DNA of 25,076 nucleotides from Sporisorium sorghi (taxonomy: Eukaryota > Basidiomycota > Ustilaginomycetes > Ustilaginales > Ustilaginaceae), in contig JALCCG010000301.1 of the NCBI GenBank assembly GCA_023212695.1, forward strand, positions 1 through 25,076, given 5' to 3'. Numbering within the stretch: position 1 is the stretch's first letter; every line of letters begins with the position of its first letter. A model generated the notes under the pieces. It was not told where the DNA came from. It did no database searches and worked only from the letters and a program-made list of their open reading frames with translations. Positions 1 through 8,167 of this stretch are shown here, in pieces. The translations under genes were made by a program, and so were the position numbers.

Positions 1-22
1 GTATGGGGCGGGTAATGAACGT

Positions 23-43
23 GGGGGGGGGGGGGGCTTTTCT

Positions 44-77
<34 letters not shown>
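23..77. repeat. Adjacent G14 and T33 homopolymer runs
   Basis: There is a run of 14 G at 23-36 and a run of 33 T at 45-77, separated by eight bases. Both were read directly. Their exact lengths in the genome may differ because such runs are prone to sequencing error. Confidence 0.9.
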
Positions 78-278
78 CGGTTTCCGAATCCTCCACTTTG
101 AATTTCTTGAGCATGTTAGGCCGATTCTCCTCTTCCGCCGCCGGCTCGAAAAGGCAAGTTGGAGGTTGCAGCTCAAAACAACACACGCGAACAAAAAGAA
201 ACAGCCGCACGCGTCCATTTTAGCCTAGACTGCCAACGTGCTCTGCTGTGAGCCCCTGAGTGAGACTTGGGCAGGGGG

Positions 279-298
279 AAAAAAAAAAAAAAAAAAAA
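279..298. repeat. A20 homopolymer run
   Basis: Twenty consecutive A residues on the plus strand, followed by a further A/G-rich stretch to about 308. Confidence 0.9.
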
Positions 299-345
299 GA
301 AAAAGAAATGAGCGCCAAGGGGTGCATGCGCGGATCGTCGGTGCA

Positions 346-420
346 GGAGAGCGAGAGAGTGAGAGAGAGCGAGAGAGCGAGAGAGTGAGAGAGAGCGAGA
401 GAGCGAGAGAGCGAGAGAGG
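346..420. repeat. GAGAGAGC/GAGAGAGT microsatellite
   Basis: A GA-rich tract in which units of 8, 10 and 8 bases (GAGAGAGT, GAGAGAGAGC, GAGAGAGC) form a 26-bp higher-order unit present twice, with degenerate flanks. GA/CT tracts are common in fungal promoters. No function can be assigned from sequence. Confidence 0.85.
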
Positions 421-858
421 GTGTTGTTTCAGGTGTTGTTGTTGTCGATGCTCTCCCACTTGCTGTCACTCTTATCGAGCCGCTCAGCGATTTCCGTTTG
501 CGGGGTTTTGAATGGTTTCGAGAGACGTTCCTTTTGCGGTTGGACGGCTGTGTTTGTTTGATTCCAAGAGAGTGAGTTGGGTAGCCTGACTCTTGAAAAG
601 CCTGTCTCGATCTCTTTGTGAAGCTATGAGCCGTTCTGCCCTCGCTCTGAGGAGGGAACGTTGTCCAAAGTCACGTTGCCACGCATCTGGCTGGCTGCAC
701 TTGGCTGCAGTCTCCTGGTCGATCTCAGAGTTCTTCCGCTGTTCACACTCACACTGACTTCGGCATCTCCGCTTTCTCATTCTCACACGCACTTGCACAC
801 ACAAGCATCATCGTCCCTTCCGACTATCACCTTTTCTCTCCTCTGGCGACTCGCTTCC

Positions 859-867
859 ATGTCGTGA
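859..867 (+). promoter_or_regulatory. Candidate minimal upstream ORF (ATG-TCG-TGA)
   Basis: This is the only ATG on the sense strand between 628 and the main start at 919. It encodes two residues, then stops 51 bases before the main ATG. Its context is weak (T at -3), whereas the main start has A at -3. If the transcript begins upstream of 859, ribosomes would meet this short ORF first. Whether it is transcribed is unknown. Confidence 0.35.
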
Positions 868-918
868 TATCACGGCAAGGCAATCCGCTCTGCCGCAACA
901 GCATCGGCTCTCGCGACG

Positions 919-3900
919 ATGCCGCCTTCACACGAGTTTAGCAGCAATCAGCACAAGCGCAGTACACCGCCAAGACCATCGAGTCTTTCTCTAAGAGCAC
1001 CTCGCTCTGCTAGTGTTCAGCAGCTCGTATCCAGATGGGAAACTCAGCCAGGTGATCGCTCTTTTCCAGCAGCAGCACCATCCACCTCGGCCCTACCGCC
1101 GACATTATCGTCTTCGGTCTCGGCGCTTCCGACCGCACAATACAGCGAATTCGGTGTGTCATCGACTCATCGTGCTCTGCTGGCCAATGCTGTGAGCGCA
1201 ACCAACGGCACTCTCGGCCCACTCGACTGGACGCCCAAGTACGGTCTGCCGCCAGATCATGCTCGTCCCTCGCCGCTGCGTATCGCACCTGCATCACCGC
1301 AGTCTCCAAGACGAGCGAATCCATTCGCAGACCCAAAGCGCGCCTCTCCAGCTCGATCGGATCAGAAGCGACATCTGGTGCCTCTTCGCTCAGTCCAGCC
1401 AGTGCAGACGATCCCTTCGCCCGTCTCTCCGTTGTCAGCTATCGAGCCGCCACCGCGATCGCCTTCGACCTTCTCTCCCGTCAGCGAAAGCACCACACAT
1501 ACACCGCAATCCACCGTCGATACTATGGCATCCAAAACACCGCTGTTAGGCGCTGTCCGTCCATCCATCGTAACCGCACCACAGACCCACCAGACGGGCT
1601 CGCCGACTTCTCAATATACCCAGCCCAGTCCATCGTCTCATCAGGATGCTTCCATTTCACCCTCATCACGCCTTCCACAAGCCTTGCCCTTGTCGCCGTC
1701 TTCACCTCGCCAGAGCTTCTTCAGCCCATCACAACGCTCGCACGTAGCTTCACCGCAACGACGCCCAAGCAATACGCCTTCTTCACAAAGTCATGCGCAG
1801 CACCTCGAGCCCGTCGCGCACGAGCAAGGCTTGGCCAAGTCTTCGGCTGCGGGCCACATCTTTGATCTCGACGCCAAGATCCCACTCGGCACCGCCAAGT
1901 ATCTTCCGTCCTCCTTCCGCTCCAACCTTGCCGATCAAGCGGCACCTATACCCGAGCGCTCCAGCTCTCATTTATCCACCCCATCACCCGCTGCCAAGGA
2001 GCCTTGGTCAGCAGAGCACTCGAGCAGCATCCCCTTGCTCCCCTCATCCTCAACACGAGCTCAGCCCACATTGTGCAAGGCACCTCTGGCCGATCAGATG
2101 GCCCGATATGCCGTCTGCTCCAATGTCGACGGCGATATGCTTCCCGTTTCGGCCGACGATGTCTTCAAGCCCGATGCAGCTCCTATCCACCTCCCGGCGC
2201 TTGAAGAGTACCTCAAGAATCCCATCATCTTCGGCGAGCCTGTCTTTACTGATTCGCACTTGGTCTGCACAGATCAGGAGAAGCAGCTCTTCGGACTGGA
2301 CGACGTCGTGTCGCTCGAGCAGGATTCCATCTCGGCCCCGTCCTCACAGTTGAGCGGCGGCGCTCCCAACACATCCAGATCACGGGTCGGTCATTCACAC
2401 ATCGGCTCCAGATGCGCTCAGCTCGAAGTGGCCGGCGGTCAGATCAGTTGTCCCGCCACGCTGTACACTTCCAGCATCGACTCTGCCGTCACTTTGCGAA
2501 GAGACCAGGGACTACGACGCCGTGGTGGGAAATCGAAAGAGCTTTCAGCATCCGCACACACTTCCAAGCCGAAACGATCCCGACACAACAACAATACGGA
2601 CGACGACATGGCCGATCCTCTACTTGCGGTCGCACTTGGCGGCGAGAGGACAAGCAAATCAGATGATCCAGACAATGACGATGTCACCGTCGTCGATACC
2701 AAAGAGGTGCGCGACCCGCACAGTGACGACGACGCTACGCTCAAGGCCGACGACGCCCTCGAAGCCCAAAAAGTCGCAAGCCGTATCTCCGCCAGGCTGA
2801 CCCAAAGTCGTCTTCGCAGCGCCATCTCTGAACCGCCGTCCGAAGGCGTACCAAGCAAGCTATCTACCCGCTCCAACCCAGTGACGCGCAAGCAAATGTT
2901 CCCACCCCTCATGCTGCTCAAGGACAACAGTCTCGACGAACTCAAGTCCAATGCCATCGGTCCTCGAAAACCACCAGGAGGCATCTGGGCCGTCGGATGG
3001 CTCGGCATCATCTTTGATATGGTCATCGGCGTCGAAGGCAGCACTTTCGCCGCCGGCATCCTCCGTCTCGAGTCGTTGCGAGACCTGTTCCAGATCATGA
3101 CGGTCCAGCTTCACTTTCAGCGTTACTTTGACAGCAGCGACCCCACCTCGACCGTAAGCAAGGTGTTCAAGTTTCTGTTGCAGACGCTCCCAGCCGTGCT
3201 GGGGCTCGATCTGGTCTCGGTGTTTGGCTATGCCGTGGTGTTTTTCATCGTGTGGATCGTCATCACTGCGCTGGCTCTGTGGCGATTCTGGCGCATGACA
3301 AAGGCTCATAACCCGAACAAGACCGTGGAAGGGTACGACTCGCAAGGCTGGATCTACAAGAGTGCTTCCCGAGGCACACGCTTTGCGAATACCTGTTTGG
3401 TGTTTCTGCTGGGTCTGCTCTATCTCCCGCTCAGCAAGCTGGCCGTCGATGCCTTAGTCTGGTCGAGCGACTTCTGGCCCGTACCCAATCCGTACAAGGG
3501 CGGCATCGACGATCCCGTCCCCGGCGCCTTGCTTGGCGACCCGGACATTTGGCGTGCACCGCTCGACTTTTGCTACACCACCACCATGCGCAAAGACTCG
3601 TTCAACTGGGCGTACGTCATCGTGCCCATGGCGGTGCTCGTCATCATCTTCTACACGCTCTGGTATCCCTTCAAGCTCATGATGACCATCAAGGAGATGC
3701 TGCCCAACGTCAGCCGCTTCAACGAGCTCGGCCGCAGACGCAGCGAGGAAGAGATGCAGATCTACTACCATCGTCTGCTCAACCGCGACAAGTCGCCCTT
3801 CAACTTTTTGTACAACTCGTATCATCGCAAGTGGGGCTACTACAAGCCTTTCTACATTATGGTGTTCAAGCTGTCGAATCTGCTCATCATCGGTGTGTTG

Positions 3901-6351
3901 GCCAAGGACAACTGCCTCTTCCGCACCTTCCGCACCCGCACCATGCTCATCGTGCAGCAGGCCACGCTGATTGCCGTGATGGCCTCGTTGCTGGCGGTGC
4001 ACATGGTGATCAAGCCGTTTGTCGACCAGATCGGCAACCGCTCCGAGATGGTCTCGCGTGTCGGCTACGTGCTGACGGCCACGATCGGGCTGCTCGTTGC
4101 ACTCAACGTGCAAGGATCTACCGTGTACAACACTACCATCCTTTACATTGTGCAGGGCATCACGTACAGCGGCAACATCTACTTTGCGCTCATCGGCATG
4201 TCGTTCGTCGCGCACCAGGTCAAGCGGTGGCAGAGCCGCGTCGACTACACGATCGACCTCTTCTCGCCCGTGCTCGACATCACCAAGCACATCAAGCGCC
4301 GCGTGTGGGAAGAGACGATCTCGATCCTCATCCTGTGCGGACGCGAGTATCACATGCCTCTGGAGCAGGTCATCGTTTTTTCCGTGTCTGACGAGGACAG
4401 GTGGCCGCCGTACCTGATCGACTTCCAGGGATCCGTCGCCGAGCGACACATCGAGAACCTCAAGATCGTCAAGCAGATCGGCATCGAGGCGTATCGCACC
4501 GAAGTCGACATCTGCCGCACAGAGCAAGGCGTCTATCGTCAGAAGCTCATGCGCACCATCCAGCGCGACTTTGCCGGTCCGGATGCGTACTGGCGACCAC
4601 CAGAGCCGCCCTTCCCCTCGGGAGTCATGTCGTTCTTCGGCAAAGCCTTCCTGGTGCCCTTCCCGCCGACGCTGCTGATCCGCTACGACGAGGGCGGCAA
4701 GCACACGCTGACGCTGACCCGGATCGACGAGTTCGAAGCGTACATCGAGCAGAACTCGGATCCCAAGGTGACGAGCAAAAAGATGGTGCGCCAGGCGTTG
4801 CGCGCCTTGGAGGGGCAGAAGGTGTTTTGTCCGTACGTGGCCAACGTGCAGATCGGCGACCCGACGAGCGGCGTGGCGTTTGTGGACAAGATGTTTGGAC
4901 GCATGTCCGAGAAGCGGCGGGCGTTGCCGCGGTTTGGTGTGCTCGCGGGAGCAGGCGGTGCGCCGACCGAGTACGTGCTGGCGACGCCGATCTCGTACGT
5001 CGAGGGCACGCTCAAGATCGAGCGTCGGCACGATTTCGACTGGGCGGGATACAACTTCGACGGCGGCTTCGACATCTCGATCGTCTACGAAGAGGGGCGA
5101 ATGAAGGATGCTTCCGGCGCCATCAGCATGGTCCGAAGGCGGGTCCAAGTAAGCGCCTCGCGTGCGTTCGGTCTCACCGAAGACTTTGAAATGAACCCAA
5201 CACTCTCGCGATTCCTGCAAGACAACGAGACGCTCATCTTGTCCCGCGCACCGCTGGTCGAGAAGCTGCTCAACCGGTACCGCCGCCACTTCCAGCGCGA
5301 AGCACACTGGAAGGAGCGCGTGCTTCCCTACTCATTCCTCACGGACGTTTTCGACAATGACGGCCTGAGCCCGCTCGGTCTGCGCATGGCACTGGTCGAT
5401 ACCGGCTGCGGCCGCAGCATGCGCAACCTGCCCATCCACTACGAGGGCAGCATCACGCTCATGTACGAGCGACTGGCGGCGATCAACCGTTCGCCTGTGC
5501 ACCGCTTCTGGTGGATCCTGTTTGACGAGATCTGGCGGTTGAACAGCAGTGACTATGCTCAGTTGCGCAAGTACAGACGCAGCTTTTCGCCGCAGTATCC
5601 GACGTCGATCGCGTATCGGCCCATGCCGCGACAGATCCTGGAGGAGTTTTTGTGCAGGCGCGGCCTGTGGAAGAAGGGGGGTGCCAAGGGTGGGCCGTTC
5701 AACCGGGGAATGCTGAACCGGATCTATTTCTACCTCAACGAGATCGTGTTTGCGGGGCATCACGACGGGCGCGTGCTCAACTCACGCAGAGGGTGGTCTG
5801 ATCAGCATGCCCAGCATGCCCAGCGGAACAAAGGCGGACGGGTCTCTGATCCCAGGTCCGCCGAGGGGAATCCGTTCATGGATCCGGTCGACTCGAACCT
5901 GCGTCGGGCAGCGACGATCAAAGTCGGGCTGGGGCACGACGCTACCCAAGCAACGCGCCGAGACTTCTCGACGATCGACGACCACCCTTCCCAAATCGGC
6001 GCCTCGAGTCACCAGCAAGACCCATCGTGGGGCATGACGGCCAACCCGTCCGTCACCCCCTCGCAATACACAGGCGGCGGCACAGCGTACTCGAACGACA
6101 GCGTCATCGCGCGCACAGCATACCGATGGGAGCAGCGCATGGACGGCTACGCGACCGATACGCGCTGGCAGCGGTTCAGAGTGCGTGCGCTGCAGTGGCT
6201 GTCGCTGCACCCCGTGGTGGTCAAGTTTGAGAGGGAGAAGCTGTACCTCTACCTCAAGCTTGTCGAGGTCGAGGACGAGGAGAGCGGTAAAAAGGCGAAG
6301 AGGTATGAGCTGCTCCGACAGAGCTGTCGGCGGCCCGGGGCGGCTGAGTAG
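919..6351 (+). CDS. Large multipass membrane protein, channel-like core, function unknown
   Basis: Intact 1810-residue ORF with no sign of introns; the ATG has A at -3 and is the first in-frame start. Residues 1 to about 390 are Ser/Pro-rich and look disordered. A more conserved-looking stretch follows at about 390-475, then an acidic, charged linker to about 680. Seven or eight hydrophobic segments lie near 688-715, 768-790, 822-848, 897-922, 974-999, 1007-1034, 1044-1067 and 1072-1099. Between the fourth and fifth is FNFLYNSY then WGYYKPFY, and after the sixth VIKPFVDQIGNR. This pattern recalls the pore half of TRP/polycystin-like proteins of fungi and protists, which is a weak resemblance and not an assignment. 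Residues 1100-1810 form a large, mostly soluble, probably cytosolic tail. I do not recognise the family by name. It could equally be a basidiomycete-specific scaffold or transporter. Confidence 0.9.
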   Translation: MPPSHEFSSNQHKRSTPPRPSSLSLRAPRSASVQQLVSRWETQPGDRSFPAAAPSTSALPPTLSSSVSALPTAQYSEFGVSSTHRALLANAVSATNGTLGPLDWTPKYGLPPDHARPSPLRIAPASPQSPRRANPFADPKRASPARSDQKRHLVPLRSVQPVQTIPSPVSPLSAIEPPPRSPSTFSPVSESTTHTPQSTVDTMASKTPLLGAVRPSIVTAPQTHQTGSPTSQYTQPSPSSHQDASISPSSRLPQALPLSPSSPRQSFFSPSQRSHVASPQRRPSNTPSSQSHAQHLEPVAHEQGLAKSSAAGHIFDLDAKIPLGTAKYLPSSFRSNLADQAAPIPERSSSHLSTPSPAAKEPWSAEHSSSIPLLPSSSTRAQPTLCKAPLADQMARYAVCSNVDGDMLPVSADDVFKPDAAPIHLPALEEYLKNPIIFGEPVFTDSHLVCTDQEKQLFGLDDVVSLEQDSISAPSSQLSGGAPNTSRSRVGHSHIGSRCAQLEVAGGQISCPATLYTSSIDSAVTLRRDQGLRRRGGKSKELSASAHTSKPKRSRHNNNTDDDMADPLLAVALGGERTSKSDDPDNDDVTVVDTKEVRDPHSDDDATLKADDALEAQKVASRISARLTQSRLRSAISEPPSEGVPSKLSTRSNPVTRKQMFPPLMLLKDNSLDELKSNAIGPRKPPGGIWAVGWLGIIFDMVIGVEGSTFAAGILRLESLRDLFQIMTVQLHFQRYFDSSDPTSTVSKVFKFLLQTLPAVLGLDLVSVFGYAVVFFIVWIVITALALWRFWRMTKAHNPNKTVEGYDSQGWIYKSASRGTRFANTCLVFLLGLLYLPLSKLAVDALVWSSDFWPVPNPYKGGIDDPVPGALLGDPDIWRAPLDFCYTTTMRKDSFNWAYVIVPMAVLVIIFYTLWYPFKLMMTIKEMLPNVSRFNELGRRRSEEEMQIYYHRLLNRDKSPFNFLYNSYHRKWGYYKPFYIMVFKLSNLLIIGVLAKDNCLFRTFRTRTMLIVQQATLIAVMASLLAVHMVIKPFVDQIGNRSEMVSRVGYVLTATIGLLVALNVQGSTVYNTTILYIVQGITYSGNIYFALIGMSFVAHQVKRWQSRVDYTIDLFSPVLDITKHIKRRVWEETISILILCGREYHMPLEQVIVFSVSDEDRWPPYLIDFQGSVAERHIENLKIVKQIGIEAYRTEVDICRTEQGVYRQKLMRTIQRDFAGPDAYWRPPEPPFPSGVMSFFGKAFLVPFPPTLLIRYDEGGKHTLTLTRIDEFEAYIEQNSDPKVTSKKMVRQALRALEGQKVFCPYVANVQIGDPTSGVAFVDKMFGRMSEKRRALPRFGVLAGAGGAPTEYVLATPISYVEGTLKIERRHDFDWAGYNFDGGFDISIVYEEGRMKDASGAISMVRRRVQVSASRAFGLTEDFEMNPTLSRFLQDNETLILSRAPLVEKLLNRYRRHFQREAHWKERVLPYSFLTDVFDNDGLSPLGLRMALVDTGCGRSMRNLPIHYEGSITLMYERLAAINRSPVHRFWWILFDEIWRLNSSDYAQLRKYRRSFSPQYPTSIAYRPMPRQILEEFLCRRGLWKKGGAKGGPFNRGMLNRIYFYLNEIVFAGHHDGRVLNSRRGWSDQHAQHAQRNKGGRVSDPRSAEGNPFMDPVDSNLRRAATIKVGLGHDATQATRRDFSTIDDHPSQIGASSHQQDPSWGMTANPSVTPSQYTGGGTAYSNDSVIARTAYRWEQRMDGYATDTRWQRFRVRALQWLSLHPVVVKFEREKLYLYLKLVEVEDEESGKKAKRYELLRQSCRRPGAAE

Positions 6352-6482
6352 CATCGAGACATAGAATTTTGTTGCGCGGACCGTGCCTTCTTGGGAATCG
6401 TTTAATTTTTTTGTCCCGCGGTGTGTTGGCGGGTATCGAGTGGCGAGCGCAGGGGTATCCGATCGTGATGCGCTGCCGGGTT
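6352..6482. other. Short convergent intergenic spacer
   Basis: 131 bases separate the two facing stop codons. Both 3' untranslated regions must fit here or overlap. I see no other feature. Confidence 0.7.
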
Positions 6483-7382
6483 TCAGATGTGTTTCGACGA
6501 CGATGAGCGTGATGCCGTACTCTTGTCCGTCTGTGCGCGCATCTGCCGCAAGAACGGATCGCGCTTCTTGATCGTATTCGCCACCAGTGTCGCGCGCAGC
6601 CTCTGTGCAGCCGGCGTTGATGTAGTTCCTCCTTCCGCCACCTCCCTCTTCTCTCTCCTCCCTCTCGCGCTAGTCTTAGCGTCCTTCCAAAGCTGCGTTT
6701 CGCGCTCGGCTGTTGCGGGCGATGACGCGGCGAGCAGCGCCTTCTCGTCCCTCCAGCCGATGCGCTGCTTGACCTGCAAATCCTGCTCGAGCTGCTGCGT
6801 GCGTTTGCGCTTGTCCTTCCGAAACGTATCGCGCAGCTGTTTGTTGGCACTATACGGATCTGCCCACTTCTCTTGAGCGTAGAGCAACTCCTGAACGCGC
6901 CTCTCGCGCTGCTTCGCCTTCGCTCTCTCGGTCGTCTGCTGTTCCACCTGCGCAAAAGCGTCCGTTGCACCCTCCTGCCGCTTCTCCTTATCGTACACCG
7001 GATGCCCTCCATTTTCCGCAGGATCCCACTCCTGGCTCTGCCTTTTGACCCCGTACTCCACCGTATACTGCGCATGCTGGGGGTCGGTGCGGATCTCGAA
7101 CTTGCTCTCGCACGTGGGGCACTTGCACGTAAAGGCCCAAATTTTCGTCGACATGTACTCGCCCGCCTGGTGCTTGGCGGCGTTGAAGCGCACGCCTTGG
7201 GCGAGATGCGCGGAGCAGGAGAGGCAGAAGACGTTGAACGGCAGCTCGAAGCGGACTGTGAGGATTCCGTGGGTGACGAGGTGGCGCGCGCGCTTCCCCA
7301 GGGGATGAGAGGTGGTGTTGAAGGGGACGGTGCGCGGGTCGGCGTCCGGTGGGCGATAGCGGCCCATGTTGAAGCCTTGCAT
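6483..7382 (-). CDS. CCDC130/Yju2B/Saf4-family pre-mRNA splicing protein (Cwf16 domain)
   Basis: 299 residues, intact. The N-terminus MQGFNMGRYRPPDAD followed by HPLGKRARHL and GILTVRFELPFNVFC is the hallmark of the Yju2/CCDC130 family, and the MQGFNMGRY start fixes the initiation codon. Zinc-binding cysteines are C53-x2-C56 and C88-x2-C91, with an extra C86. YTVEYGVKRQSQEWD at about 106-120 is the usual end of the conserved domain. The rest is a charged Lys/Arg/Glu/Gln helical tail of roughly 180 residues. Family members associate with the spliceosome around the catalytic step. CCDC130/Saf4 proteins, as distinct from essential Yju2, act in splicing and in quality control of spliceosomes. I place it on the CCDC130 side from the N-terminal sequence; this is inference. 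It shares a short divergent promoter with the gene at 7625. Confidence 0.93.
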   Translation of the reverse strand: MQGFNMGRYRPPDADPRTVPFNTTSHPLGKRARHLVTHGILTVRFELPFNVFCLSCSAHLAQGVRFNAAKHQAGEYMSTKIWAFTCKCPTCESKFEIRTDPQHAQYTVEYGVKRQSQEWDPAENGGHPVYDKEKRQEGATDAFAQVEQQTTERAKAKQRERRVQELLYAQEKWADPYSANKQLRDTFRKDKRKRTQQLEQDLQVKQRIGWRDEKALLAASSPATAERETQLWKDAKTSARGRREKREVAEGGTTSTPAAQRLRATLVANTIKKRDPFLRQMRAQTDKSTASRSSSSKHI

Positions 7383-7624
7383 GCTGGGCGAGTTGCGGAC
7401 GAAGATGTGATGCGGTGTAATGGTGATGGTAAAGATGCAAAAAGCTCGAAATCGCAGCCCAAATTTTGGAAAGTGGAGTTTCGCATGAGCCGAGATGTGT
7501 TGGTCTGCAGAACAACACGCATCGGCCCTTCCTTGCCCACTTTCCCACCATCACACTCTCCTCCGGGAGAGATCACGGCTCGTTTGGAGCACCCATGTGA
7601 CCGCTCAACCCTGGCCACCCCAAC
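7383..7624. promoter_or_regulatory. Divergent intergenic promoter
   Basis: 242 bases lie between the starts of the splicing-protein gene (minus) and the OB-fold gene (plus), so both promoters must lie here or overlap the genes. On the minus strand no ATG occurs in the 100 bases before the Yju2B start, which fits its assigned start codon. I see no clear TATA box. Confidence 0.6.
7595..7600 (+). promoter_or_regulatory. Candidate start-stop element (ATG-TGA)
   Basis: An ATG is directly followed by the stop TGA, 24 bases before the main ATG at 7625, with no ATG in between. Start-stop elements are known in other eukaryotes to hold ribosomes and lower downstream translation. The context is weak (C at -3). 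Whether the transcript includes it is unknown, but with so short a promoter any leader longer than 30 bases would. Confidence 0.35.
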
Positions 7625-8135
7625 ATGCGCAGCCTCGTCTTCGTCCCGCCCCCAACACTATCACAATTCGCCACGACAGCCACACACCCGCACTCGACTA
7701 TCCCCTTGCACCCGCTCCCTCGGCCCGCCCGCATCATCGCCGACGAGACACGGCCCATACCAAACACAGATGCGATAACGGACGAGGTGCCGGACTCGGT
7801 GGATCCGCATTATCCAACGGTGCTGAGTCAGGAAGAGGAGTCGATTGCGCGGTCGGAGGTGCCTGATGCTCCTGAGGGGGTGCCGTGGGAGGTTTTGCAT
7901 CGAGATGCGGTGCCTGCTGCAGTGGCTGGGGATGCCAGCAGGGCGCAGAACAGGGTGAGGATCCGAAGTCCGGTGCTGGTCATCGAGACGCCCGAACGGT
8001 GCCGTCTGCCGTTTGGAGCGCGGAACACTTCAGCTCGTGGTGACGCTTGCAAGGACGGTCAGCAACTAGATCGGGGAGTAAGCCCGGACGCGGACGCGGA
8101 CGCGGAGAAGAGTCGAGTGGTTCTCGGTGACAAGA

Positions 8136-8167
<32 letters not shown>

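Larger units (their letters stand above)
1..918. other. Gene-free upstream region of the membrane-protein gene
   Basis: No ORF here has protein-like composition. The stretch holds a run of 14 G, a run of 33 T, a run of 20 A and a GAGAGAGC/T microsatellite, followed by a pyrimidine-rich section from about 690 to 850. It is most likely the promoter and 5' leader of the gene starting at 919. On the sense strand the only ATG between 628 and 918 is the one at 859, so the real leader may begin somewhere after about 628. That boundary is inference. Confidence 0.6.

Noticed and set aside
45..77. T33 run as the poly(A) tail of a retro-inserted element
   Set aside because: No target-site duplication, reverse-transcriptase remnant or element body is visible, and homopolymers of several kinds are common in this window's spacers.
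3454..5307. 617-residue open frame antisense to the membrane-protein gene
   Set aside because: It mirrors the sense codons, whose GC-rich third positions remove stops from this antisense frame. Its composition (Arg/His/Val/Asp-rich, no hydrophobic core pattern) is that of a shadow frame.
6254..7618. 454-residue minus-strand frame overlapping the Yju2B gene
   Set aside because: The other frame encodes an unmistakable Cwf16 domain. This frame is Arg/Ser-rich and runs into the end of the convergent gene.
7697..7732. REV7-binding motif in the N-terminus of the OB-fold protein (TIPLHPLPRPAR)
   Set aside because: The proline-rich stretch looked suggestive, but no register satisfies the published two-aliphatic, x, Pro, four x, Pro-Pro pattern.
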